A stretch of DNA of 64,000 nucleotides from Scilla litardierei (taxonomy: Eukaryota > Streptophyta > Magnoliopsida > Asparagales > Asparagaceae). The notes under the pieces were generated by a model, which had not been told where the DNA came from, did no database searches, and saw only the letters and a program-made list of their open reading frames with translations. Below are positions 32,618 to 43,114 of this stretch, piece after piece. The position numbers and the translations under genes are program-made. How positions within the stretch are numbered: the first letter of the stretch is position 1; each line of letters begins with the position of its first letter. The stretch covers positions 28,987,858 to 29,051,857 of the forward strand of contig CM061132.1 in assembly GCA_030789695.1 (NCBI GenBank). Direction: 5' to 3'.

Positions 32618-35278
32618 TGTCATGGCCTGTTTAGCCGTATACGGCGACTGATACGGTAGTCCTCTATACACGAGTAGAGGGAGTATAATGAGTTGATAAG
32701 AGGTGATATGGTGTGTATGTGGCTGGTGGTAGTTTTGTAATTTTGTGAAGAGTGTAGGGGCATTTTGGTCATTTGGCCATATGGGTGGAAGTGTGTGTAG
32801 AGTGAAGGTGGATGTGTAAAGTAGTGTCATACTTGTAAATTGTGAAGGAGTGGGTTAGTGTGAGAGGGGCTAGTGTGAAAAGGGTAGGGTTTAGTGGCAC
32901 ACCCGTAAATTTTTAGAAAGGTCAGGGCAAAACGGTCTTTTGGACTAATGCGTACACACTGAAGTTGTGTGTGCATAAAGTAATGGCAAACTTGTAAATA
33001 CTTGAAACATGAGGGGTAATTTTTGGAAGGGTATTAAAGTCATTTTGGCTTGTGCATGCTTATCCTAAGAGAATTCTAGAGATAGATATTTTGTAGGAGA
33101 TTTCTAAACTCTTCTTTAACTTTCTTTTTCTTTTCTTTTTCATCCTTATCTCTCCCTCTTCCTCCTAAGTCTTGGCCGAAATTCCCCTCCCCCTCTTTCC
33201 TCTTCATCCAAGCTCCAAAACCCTAACTTCACTTCCAAAAACTTTCATAAAAACCCTAGCCTTCAAGGAGAAAGAAGGGTGGAAGGAAGAGAAAGAGAAG
33301 AGAGAAAGAAAAAGACTTCATTGAGGTAGGATTCTAACTTTGGTTTGAGAATTTTTATTTGGGATTATGAGGATGCCATGATGCTATTTTGATTGCTCAT
33401 GATCTTGAATCCATGGATTATATGAGAATTAGATCAAAAAGATGACATTTTTTCTTGTTTTCCTTAACTAAATACCCTTTCCTGAAATTCAGAATTTTTG
33501 ATGTGTGTTTCTTCTCCAATTTTATCTCTGTAGTTTGATTTAATTTCTGAAAAAATATATGTAGTTATAGATCTTGAAGTTCTACCCCAAATTCATATAA
33601 AATTTGTCATATGTTGAGTACAAATAGTAGTAGTAAAAATTCAGTGTTTGCAACATGTCTGGAAATCTGTCAAGCTGGACATAGTTTAGAAAAATGAAGC
33701 CCACCACCTGCACACTTCATGGAATTGGCTGATCTTAGTCTTATTAGAAAGTTAACAAGTTTATCTAAAATTTCATTGTGGTTCTCATATGTTGAAATTT
33801 TGGCTAAACCATGCTTAAAATTGGCTTTTAATACAGACCCAAAATTCTGTCTGAAAAATAGTCTGCAAATATTGCACCAAATAAATCACTATAAATTCTC
33901 TATTTATTATTTCTATATGCAATTTTATAGGTGCATCCAGGACTACTATATCTCCAACTTTCATTTACAGATTTTTGTCAAATTCACAATAGAAATTGGT
34001 TAAAAATGCTGAATTTCTAGATGTTCTTGCAATTTCAGCATGTTGGTTTGTGTTGGGTGAAGTTGGATTTATGTGATAATGTTAATTTTCCACCCAAAAA
34101 TACATGAATGATGTTGATGCATGTATGTAAGTTTGGTTACGCTATTTGTTACTAAATTTGATGGTGTGACACTTTTCATTTACATGGCGAACGCCATATG
34201 TTTGTTAAAATGCCCAAATGAATGTGAATTGAAGAAACATAGTTATGAGAATGTTGTGCCATGTATTTCATTACGAAATTGCATATGATTATTGAAGATT
34301 GTGACACTAAATTTGTTAACTGGGATGTCTCGATCTGCTCTAAGGCGGGTGAGCATCCTGGTATGGGGATGGTGGAAGTTGGGTATAACTTAACTATAAG
34401 GGGTTGGACTGAGAAGTTGGGGAAAGAGATATGTGATATGTGATATTTATTTCTCACTCGTCTTTACCAGGAGTGGAGGGGACATACGGAAGTTGTGTTA
34501 TTATGTGGAGAGCGTCACTCCTGGCAGTGACGGGGGAACTGAGAGGCCCGGTGTACAGTTCCCGTGTCCACTGCGTCGTGTGCTATATTCACCCCAAAGT
34601 TGGGGTGAGATCCAGGCCCTTATCTTTAGGTGATACCCAGGCTTCCAAAGAGTCATTAAAATCGCTAACTAATAAACTTTACATGTGTTGTTGTGGCACA
34701 TCTGTGTGTTGCACTTTTCACTTTGGTTGCTTGTACTCCCTTTGCCTTTACATTCATAACCCTAAATGATTTTTCCTACCATAGTTAGTTTCCTACTGGG
34801 CACGTTTGACGTGCTCATTTTACTTTTCAGGTTCTGAGCAGGTGACCCCCGAGCAGAATCTCCCTCAGGAGATTACCCATGTGTGAGCTGACACCTTGAG
34901 GACACTACTCTTTGGGATGTGTCTTGTAGTGTGAGTGGGGTCGTGTAGTGAGCGTGTTGTCTTTTGGAGCTGTGGTATATGTTAGAAGCTTGTGATCCTT
35001 CTTATGTATGTACTGGAGTCAGTTCACTTTGTACTTGATGCTGGTGTGTGGTACGCTCTTTGGTTATGTAGTTCTATGGATATGTACTCTCTGTGATGGC
35101 AGCATGTGTTGCTTCTTTATTTTATATATCTGTGATGTATGATCCCAGCATTCGCAGTGGCCTGCTTATTGTGTTTCTCTATTCACGCTTGGTGTAATAC
35201 CGCAGCTTATCAAGCTCCATCCTCCCTTCCCATGGGTAGTGTTGCCTTATAAAGTATTTGTGGGAATGGGGCGTGACA
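32618..35278 (+). repeat. 3' LTR of composite A (2.66 kb)
   Basis: TGTCATGGCC...GGGGCGTGACA, collinear with the 5' LTR and with an empty site for the solo LTR B near 34635. It keeps the donor-like TTGAGGTAGGATTCT (33321-33335). It is followed by target duplication TGTGA at 35279-35283. Confidence 0.92.
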
Positions 35279-36450
35279 TGTGATGTGGCTATGATGGAGG
35301 GCATGACACTTAGGTGCATGAACCAGATTGATATGAATGAGAAATGTTGACACTGTGAAACCATGCCATCATGACTCTTATAAGATGACTTATGATATTT
35401 AATTGATGATTTGAAATGTCTCAGTCCCCTCTAAAGGTGGGTGAACTGCTAAAACTGGGGGTTGGGAGAAATTTGAGTAAACTATGAATGTAAGGCCTGG
35501 ACTATGAAGGTGGGAAGGAGAAGATGTGATATGTGAAGATTATTCTCACTCGCCTTTACAGTGAGTGATGGTTACTTGGCACTTGTGACGATGTGGTTTG
35601 GGTGTGGAGAGGTGCATGTGGAGATCCTCACTCTCACCACCGTCCAGGGAGGAGGTGGAGAGGCTAGATGTACAGTGTCCGTGTCCACTGCACCATGTGC
35701 CATAATCACTCCAATCTTAGGGTGGGGCCCGTGAGGCAGGTCCCCTGACAGGGCAAGGTGAGAGGCCCGGCGTTCAGTGCCCGTGTCCACTGCGTCGAGT
35801 GCAATTTTCCACTCCAATTCATGGGGTGAGGTCCAATTTCTTATATCTTACAATTTAATCTAGATTTTCAAAACGTTAGTAAATTACATGTTATTTATTC
35901 TACTTGTAATGTTTCCTCTTCCCTCTACTTGTATTGTTGTGACGTTGCATACTTATAGTTGTTTCTTGTTCTCCTATATTTATTCCTCGTTGTAATCCTT
36001 TAGTTGTAGTTGCATTTGTTGTTCTTTTGCTTATGTATTATTTGTAGTACTAACTCTCTTTTTCAGCAGCTCACTCCCTAACGGCAGGCACGTCTCCATT
36101 TCATATGCTTTTACTTCATGCAGTAGTATGCCTTACCGTTATGCTATGTCACATGGTCTCCCTGATCTTACCTTAACTTGTAACCACGGTAATTAAGAAA
36201 ATGATAACATGCTCTTCCATTAGTGTTGGGATTTCCTACTGGGACATGCATTAACGTGCTCCTCCCCATTTTTCAGGTACCAGATAGTTGCAGCCCTAAG
36301 AAGGATGAGTTTGGAGGTGGCCAGGGTAGAGAAAGGGAATTGTAATTGTTGGTTTGAGTTATGTGTAGGTTTGTCTCATATAGTGTTATATCATTGTATG
36401 TTAATAAGTTGTGCTTGAACATGATTATGGTTGTGACTAGACCTGAAAGG

Positions 36451-38140
36451 TGATACTTGCAAGTGTACGAGGTCGGAAAATAATATACCGGTGAGTACAT
36501 GATCGTATCCATAGAGACAGAACTAATCTGTAAATTCACACAAATAGTCAAAGCATGTAAAGAATGGCTGAGGGTTCTAACCACCATATGAGGATGAATG
36601 ATTGTTTATATAGTTGATTTATCTAAGTACCCTAGAGTTAGGGTAATGTCCTAAGATTTGGATGCAAGGGAGAGAGAGTGTGTGCGGGTGTTGAGGATAT
36701 AGGTAGGATTACTTAATTGCTCTGCTAAATGTTAATTCCATGATAACTCGGTCACTCGTCCATTTCTAGGTATGAGGATCGGGGAATAAATCAATTAAGC
36801 ACATATTGGGTGCACCAAAGGTAATTGTTAATTGGATTCTTCTCCTAATTAAAGATTATGAATCACTCTCACACACATTTCAAGGTAGGTAAGATTAGTG
36901 CATGTAGGTTGTGTTGCGCATCACACAACCACCATTCTGTGGTCCCTTTTGGGTAATGCACGATTCGATAAACGGGTTACAACCCAATTAATAATTTGGA
37001 TTATTGGGTGAATTAAGCTTTTAAATTACAAAATATGGATTGAAGGGTCTTGCATTCATTTCAAGATATGCAATACCCATTGGATACATTGGTGCAACAA
37101 TTACAAAGCACCACCGTTCTGCGTCTCCTCCATGGATAGTATCAAATCCAATTAATCATAAGCGTATTTCACCCAACAACATGGATTAACAAAGGGGTGC
37201 TAGAAATTAACATTAGCAAGGCAATCAAAACATCCTACATCAATCCAAAGCACCCACACAATGAATTCAGCCTAACATATCAAGAATAAAATAAGCATTC
37301 ATAGAAATAGACATAGTTCAATACAAAAAATGAAAGCAAATGTATAAGAGTAAGAGAGTTGGAGATTTGTCACCAAATACTAGCTTCTTCAATCATCAAT
37401 CAATCTCAACAACAGCAAAAACGAGATAGAAAACTCTAAACTCTCTAGGGGTTGCATTTCATCCATCCAAAACGCCATCCAACGGCCTACAGCGAATGGA
37501 GAGAAATCGGGTTTAAGAAACCAGTTTCTCGCAACCTAGAATTTGGGTGGAAAAAACCCCGATCAGTCGACTGCTGAACAAACGCCAATCAACTAATGAC
37601 AGGCGACTGTCGTTGGTCAGACAGTCACCTGGTTGGTAAGCAGCATAGCTTCCAACTGAAGACATGCGACTGTCTTGAATATTACAGTCGCATGTGTGAT
37701 CCACATGTGACTATCTTTTGTGCTTCAGGCGCCTGCGGCAGAAATGTCAAATTAACAGTAAGTCAGCTCTTTTTGCTCCCTCAGGCAACTGGAAAATTAG
37801 GGGACTGATGCGAAAATAACAGGCGACTGTACAATATTACAGTCGACTGTCAATCCTCTTGCAGGCGTCAATCCTCTTGCAGGCGACAGTCGTTGGGCTT
37901 TAGTTTCTCTAGCTCCAGCTCTTTAAAGGTAGGTAACTGCTGTTGTTCGGGCAGTCGCTTGTTTGGTTGCTCAGGTACCTGTCATTCCTTTTACAGGCGC
38001 CTGTTATGTACTCATCTTCTTGAGTTGATTTAGTCTCCTTCAGGATACCTGAAAAATCCAGAAAAATCCCTAAAAATATAGTTGATATTTATAATGCTTT
38101 GGGAAGTGAAATTGTGAAAAAATAAAATCATATGCTCACA
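36451..38140 (-). repeat. Solo LTR I, Athila-like, minus strand
   Basis: Plus-strand start TGATACTTGCAAGTGTACG resembles the inverted end of the F-type LTRs (CGCAAGCG..., a GATCGTATCC passage). Plus-strand end CATATGCTCACA resembles their inverted start. About 1.7 kb, no interior. No convincing target duplication: AAAGG on the left, AATGA on the right. It lies inside LTR D and carries its own word block (37556-38010). Confidence 0.55.
37556..38010 (-). repeat. Word block of LTR I: GGCGACTGT / ACAGTCGCC
   Basis: AGGCGACTGTCG, GACAGTCACCTGG, CAGTCGCATG, TTGCAGGCGACAGTCG and related words recur in both orientations over 450 bases, including a direct copy of CAATCCTCTTGCAGGCG (37851 and 37868). 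Same plan as the blocks in F, G and B but with a different word. Confidence 0.7.
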
Positions 38141-38435
38141 AATGATGAATTAATGTAAATGTGGTTACGAGAGCATGATTCCATGGATCATGTGCACAAG
38201 AGGAGATGATTATGATGTTAAGATATGCAATATTTAGTCATAATCAGGTTGTTATTGTTGTTCATCATCGTTTTGTGTTGACCTTTGTGGAGCATTACAT
38301 GTACTATTCCAGCACATGCGCAGTGACCTGCTGGTTTTTGTTTATCTCTTTTCGTTTCTTTCTTTTCACACTCGCTACACTAGGAGAATCTGCGACGGAT
38401 TCGTATTTCCCGGGTATCCTAGGGAGTGGGGCGTG

Positions 38436-39345
38436 ATAAGTTATTTCTAGCATATACTATAAAAAGGGAATTAAAAAGATGTCTTTGTCCTAGTAGAACA
38501 AAGAGATTGATATAGTGGTAGCCATGATTTGACCACCTCAGCATGGATGAGATGGGGGGCTAGTATGGCGTTTTAAAGGGATCCATTAGGGTGTGGGTGT
38601 GCCTCTAGGTGTGCTGTTAAGTGTAAATGGAGGTGCCACCTCACCTCCCAGAGAAAAATCCCCCCATGCCCATTATTTACATGTTTACCATTATCTTTTC
38701 ATGAACCCAAAGAACACCCCCAAAACCCTCCATCTTCCACATATTTACATGTTTGTCATTGTTCTTTTTCCTCCATTGCCCCTAACATTTTTTGCACTCT
38801 AACCCCTGCTTTTCCCCCTTTTACATCAGATGATACCCATAAACACACCCTCTCTTCTCTATCCTTTACCACTTCACGCAGCCCCCGTATCCTATGTGTG
38901 GGGGTTTTTGGTTCCAAGGGCACTATGTGCACAGGTTATTTCCAGTTCATTATACATATGAGGAGGGAATCTGCTAACTGGGACAAGCTAACTATAACAA
39001 AGGGGGTGATAGAGTGGTGGTCAGGATTTGGCCACCTCATCCTAGGATGGATGGATGGCTTGGATGGGGTTTTGGGAGGTGTCTGGGGTGTGGGTGTGGG
39101 TCTGGAGTGATGTTGGGTCCATAAGGATGGGGTTAAGTTGATGGGCGCTGATGCCCTCCCCCCAACTACCAAAGGAAACCCACCCACAAGGCCCACTATT
39201 TACATGTTTTCCATTGCACTTTCATGAACCAAATGAGCACACCCAAAACAACATCCCGCTTCCTTATATTACGTGTTTGCCATTGGTCCTTTTCCTCTTT
39301 GCCCCCACGCATTTTTTGTAATTTGTAACGAGCTGGTTTCCCATG
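38436..39345 (+). repeat. Two diverged tandem units of about 400 bases
   Basis: Unit 1 (about 38436-38820) and unit 2 (about 38931-39345) share AGGTTATTTCNAG, 'gtggtnnnnatttgnccacctca', a GGGTGTGGGTGTG passage, CCCA(T/C)TATTTACATGTTT, TTTCATGAAC, and CATTTTTTGNA(A/C)T in the same order. About 110 unrelated bases lie between them. No coding frame. The source is unknown; it follows the degenerate end of LTR D. Confidence 0.7.
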
Positions 39346-39578
39346 GCCATTACTTTTTAAGAGATTTACATGTCCAATAGTTAACCAGTGAAAACAATAT
39401 AGTATGTGATGCAGAGATATACGTAATACCCAAATAAGCGTTCAAATTATTACAAACCAAACTCGCAATACAACACTCTCAAACCAGCTCTCAAAGAAAT
39501 ACCTAAAAGGAAATGCATAAGGAAATGCATAAAAATACAAAAAACAATACATATGAAACTACACACACAACTCAAATC

Positions 39579-39690
39579 CTAAAAATTCGCACCCTCTGGA
39601 TCGAGTTTGGGCTTTTCAAACTCAAGAGCCTTCGCATCAACCTGCGTGGCGTTTGACAATTCCATGCAACGAGGAACTGTATGTAAGTCA
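39579..39690 (-). CDS. Possible terminal exon of an unidentified host gene
   Basis: On the minus strand, a frame reads CMELSNATQVDAKALEFEKP and on through KLDPEGANF to a TAG at 39581-39579. The composition (acidic and charged, no bias to repeats) looks like real coding sequence and unlike the element frames around it. Upstream on the same strand are a T-rich tract and two possible acceptors (TTTTCATTTCTAG near 39700 and ATACAG near 39678). Downstream, 39350-39578 reads like an AT-rich plant 3' untranslated region. I do not recognise the protein. The preceding exon is not found in the window, so either the intron exceeds 24 kb or this is a captured or orphaned gene end. A frame in another register (39572-39793) also crosses here. 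Confidence 0.35.
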
Positions 39691-40840
39691 CAATAATTCT
39701 AGAAATGAAAATAAAAATTGTGCACAAGCATAGAAATATAGCAGGTAATGAACAGTAACTAAGGATGGTCATGCAAGTGCAATAACAACACACGCGGGCA
39801 ACAATTGTGGCAAGACATACATGTCATGACAGTAACAATATTTCAAATAGTATGCACGGCAACAGCAATAGCGAAACTAGCATGCAAGACAATAATAACA
39901 TAATGGCATGAAAAGCATTACAGGAAAGTAAGACATGCATTTAATGAAACATTTTATAATTGTGCTAGCAACAGTTGACTAAACTATAGCGTGACTCATG
40001 TAAAAGAGTGTAGTATGCACCCATGAGACCACCCTTACACATCGGGGAGATAATCCCGGGTGGCACAACACACTTTTGAAAAGGGACGGGAGAGGTGACT
40101 CCAGTCACTCCCACACACTCTCTATAATGAGTTACCCTAAAACACAGTGAAGTATCAACTGTATCAAGTATACATTTCCAACGAGATATTCCAACGAGAT
40201 ATTCCAACATGATGTTCCACACGAGATTCCAACATGATGTTCCAGCACGATATTCCATCATGATATTCCACACGGTATTCCACACGACATTCCACACGAC
40301 ATTCCACATGAGATTTGAACTTGAGATTCCAATACATGAAATGGGTAGTAATGCAATCGAAACATAAAGCAATTAATATCAGTAGGTGATATGTCAATTT
40401 ACAAAATGTACATCATTGCAACAAGCATTACGATATTGCAAGCATGGATGTATGTGACAAGTGTGGCAAAATAGTGAGCATGGGTTTGCATGTAATGAGT
40501 GTAGCAAGCATGGATTTATTGGTGTCAAGTGTAGCAACTTAGTAAGCATGGGTTATACATGGTGAATGTGAAAACTAGCTAGCATTGCGTTCATGTAGTT
40601 CCATATTAAATTAGAGATGCAGGGATTTAAGTTGGCAACGTATAGGTCCAAGTCGAATACCAACATGTAGTCCCATGTTAGCATCAACCCATTCTTAATA
40701 CCAACAAAGACAACACCATTACTGACACACACGTCATAACCTCACTTCTTGGTACGATACCAACATTACAACATGAATAACAATCATCACTAGGCTTAAA
40801 CAAATTAACTATGCATTATGCTATCTAAAATGCACAAGCT
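39691..40840. other. Unclassified repeat-like sequence with a short-period array
   Basis: No coding frame I believe. 40005-40145 resembles the inverse of the conserved passage of Tekay-type LTRs (CTCCAGTCACTCCCACAC and a CCCGGGTGGCAC word), so part of it may be an old minus-strand LTR. CAAGCATGG(A/G) words recur at 40437-40560. Ends are not recognisable. Confidence 0.4.
40172..40318. repeat. 12-13 bp array, unit CCA-ACGAGATATT
   Basis: About eleven units of the form CCACACGACATT / CCAACATGATGTT run in tandem. Tryptophan-rich frames on the minus strand across it come from the TGGAAT period and are not genes. Confidence 0.85.
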
Positions 40841-41144
40841 TGATATGCTCCTATTTTGCATGATTTATCGCATATTCTCATGACACATTTCACCCTTCAA
40901 ATCCCCATTTTGTACGCTTTTATGCTACTATTTGGAACAATATGACTTTCGGAGAGTTTATGCCCATTTTAGGGATTTGGAGCAATATTGAAGCAATTTG
41001 GAGTCAATGAGACGATCGGCGACGTGAGAGCACCAAGAAGACTCACGATGACATGCTTGAGATGCCAAAGAAGAAGACTAGAGGAAGAGAGGAGAAGAGA
41101 GAGAAAGGAGAAGCCAAGGAGCAACCATGTCTGTTTTCCCAGGC

Positions 41145-41700
41145 TACTGGGTTGAGTGCATCAACACTCGACCAAGATGACACTCAGATCAAAAGAGAAG
41201 GCTTCTGAACAGACATGCAGTGACTCGACCGAGTACTGCAACTACTCGGTCGAGTTGAATCCAAACAGAACGGAGTTTTGAAGGCCTCGACAGCGTACTA
41301 TAGCTCGACCGAGCAGATCAGTGACTCGACCGAGTACTGCACCCACTCGGCCGAGTTAAACCAGTTTCCAGCGCGGCATTTTGAAGCTAAATAACATCCC
41401 ACTGTAGCTCGACCAAGTGCAAAGGCCACTCAACGAGCGCAACCGCACTCGGTCGAGTGAGGTGAAGCACCCAGATTTCAGACAGCCTCTCACTCTTTTG
41501 AGATCTGCTATCATTACAGTTGGCAGAGTATTTTTCTCATATTCTTTATGGATAGTAGACTTCATGACGGTTCTAACACCGTCAAGAACGTATCAATCGG
41601 AGGTCAGATGAAATCTGGAGAGTTTATGCAAGTTGACGATGCAGTGCTGAAATCTGCACTCGACTGAGTGCTATTTCTACTTGACCGAGCTACAGTCGGG
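41145..41700 (+). repeat. Word block of LTR F: CTCGACCGAG / CTCGGTCGAG
   Basis: At least ten words such as ACTCGACCGAGT, CTCGGTCGAGT and TCGACCGAGC alternate in both orientations, often as pairs about 12-25 bases apart (for example CTCGACCGAGTACTGC then ACTCGGTCGAGTT), able to form strong hairpins. Some words show C to T decay (CTCGACCAAG, CTCGACTGAG). Confidence 0.88.
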
Positions 41701-41797
41701 ACACACCGTTAAGTTACGACCAGAGGCAATTTTGGGCCTGATTTCAGAGGGGTTTTGCTGGGATTTTCTGGGGTTATTTGCTAGGGTTTAATGGGAC

Positions 41798-41805
41798 TAT
41801 ATAAA
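41798..41805 (+). promoter_or_regulatory. TATA box of the F 5' LTR
   Basis: GACTATATAAAGGGATTG, kept as GACTATATATAGGGATTG in the 3' LTR (57374). A plausible LTR promoter about 960 bases from the LTR start. Confidence 0.6.
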
Positions 41806-42824
41806 GGGATTGTAGCCGTCATTAGAAGGGGGAGATCTTATTTTCTTTGGAGTTCTTAAAGACTTTCTTTTGGAGTTAGGTCATGCCATAGGTCCCTCCC
41901 TTGTATCAAGATGAGTATTTTTGTACTCGTTAATTCCTTTGTTATTTCTTGTGATTGCTTATTGTTTAACTCCCTTTAATGCATGCAATGAAGTTTTCTA
42001 TCGTTCTTATATCTATTGCTATGCTTGAGTAGTATTTTCTGGGCTAATGGATTAGCCCTAGGATCTTAGGATTTAGATGTAAAGTTAGGATTTTTAGGTT
42101 GCGTTAGTATAAAAGGGATGTGTTTTGGTTGATCCAGCCAAGTTTGTAGGAGATCACGTACTGGGATCGTGACCATGATAGTGGCATGCACGCTTAAGGA
42201 GTATCTTATGAACTTAATTAGAAAGTTAGTGAATCCAATTAGGGTTACTTTGATGGGATCTACCGACAACCTATATTACTAATTGATGACGTATGATAGT
42301 AGCATCAATGAGACCCACCAAATTATTGATTGAAGCTCTAATAAACGATAGTGGTATGAGTAGAGATGGAGAATAATTGTCGATTGTAATGCATGGATCG
42401 CGTGTGAGGCTATCCACGATAGCAGGGCTAAGCACGGGATACATTAGACGAGTGGTGTGTCGAGCCATGAGTTCTACATCTTAGATGCGACAATCTAACC
42501 CTAATAAAACCAATTCAAGTAAGAATTATAACCTAGCATTGACATCCAACGATCCTAGTAGTGACTCCTAATGCCCTAGTCTTTTTATACTCCTTTCTTT
42601 GCGTGGAGTCAGTTTGCGATATCGAGTGACACGACCTTCGCATCCTTCACCATCACGACACTCCATAATCCATATCCACCAACAAACTCGGAGTCCAACA
42701 CACCTAAGAGTAGATAGGTATTATAGTGCTGCTTCCCCATGTTCGATACCTGCTTGCCGCTATACCGTGTGCTTGCGGTAAAATAACATCATTCCGGGTG
42801 TGAATCCGGGGCTGATCAAGTTTT

Positions 42825-42836
42825 TGGCGCCGTTGC
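42825..42836 (+). other. Primer-binding site of element F (tRNA-Asp)
   Basis: TGGCGCCGTTGC six bases after the LTR end is complementary to the 3' end of tRNA-Asp, the usual primer of Athila and Tat elements. The match stops after 12 bases (next GACGGA). Confidence 0.8.
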
Positions 42837-42911
42837 GACGGATTCATCTCCGTGTAATTCGTGCAATAACGAGGTTGCTTCGGAGTTACATTTTGGATAG
42901 ATCAAGTTTTT

Positions 42912-42930
42912 TGGCACCGTTGCCAGGGAG
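42912..42930 (+). other. Second primer-site-like sequence in F
   Basis: TGGCACCGTTGCCAGGGAG, 87 bases after the first, matches the tRNA-Asp complement over a longer span with two mismatches. Both are preceded by GATCAAGTTTTT, so the LTR end plus primer site seems to have been duplicated. Confidence 0.7.
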
Positions 42931-43114
42931 GCGTTCCGCCATATTATCTATTTATCACAATTAGGTTGATTAGACAGCATTAAAAAGAGAGAGAGAGAGT
43001 GTGTGTGTGATTTTTCCTCACCACCTTATTATTTTTTATCTTTATCTCTCTTGTGCCATTGAGATTGTTCTCCAGGTTATTTACTTTGCTTGATCAGGTA
43101 CATGTTATACAGCG

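Larger units (their letters stand above)
2363..35278 (+). mobile_element. Composite A: Tekay-like Ty3/gypsy element with duplicated interior and nested insertions
   Basis: The outer LTRs start TGTTATGGCC (2363) and TGTCATGGCC (32618) and end GGGGC(A/G)TGACA (7675 and 35278). TGTGA flanks both outer ends (2358-2362, 35279-35283). Between them the gag-pol interior appears twice: A1 (7676-11968, gag to integrase) and A2 (18704-32372, from mid-gag to the pol end). The join from A1 to A2 runs through a copia element B whose 5' LTR is cut. A2 is split by element C. The simplest history is a tandem A-A array, insertion of B into the second gag, and then a deletion from A1 integrase into the 5' LTR of B. 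Confidence 0.8.
35279..38438 (+). repeat. Right part of old LTR D, split by solo LTR I
   Basis: 35279-36450 and 38141-38438 share the layout of Tekay-type LTRs A and E: paired 'ctcac...ctttac' passages with AGAGGCCCGGCG (35761), the phrase TTTTCAGGTACC near 36273, GCAC(A/G)TGCGCAGTG(A/G)CCTG (38315) and a terminal GGGTATCCTAGGGAGTGGGGCGTGATA (degenerate TGACA). It predates A. Its left part beyond 2261 is covered by H. No partner LTR is in the window. Confidence 0.6.
40841..42818 (+). repeat. 5' LTR of element F
   Basis: Begins TGATATGCTCCTATTTTGCA and ends CCGGGGCTGATCA. It contains the CTCGACCGAG word block (41145-41700), a TATA box (41798), and a series of CACGATAGTGG-like words in its last 650 bases. 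Confidence 0.9.

Noticed and set aside
40164..40397. Tryptophan-rich repeats in minus-strand frames
   Set aside because: Translation of the 12-13 bp array; two frames give unrelated repeats.
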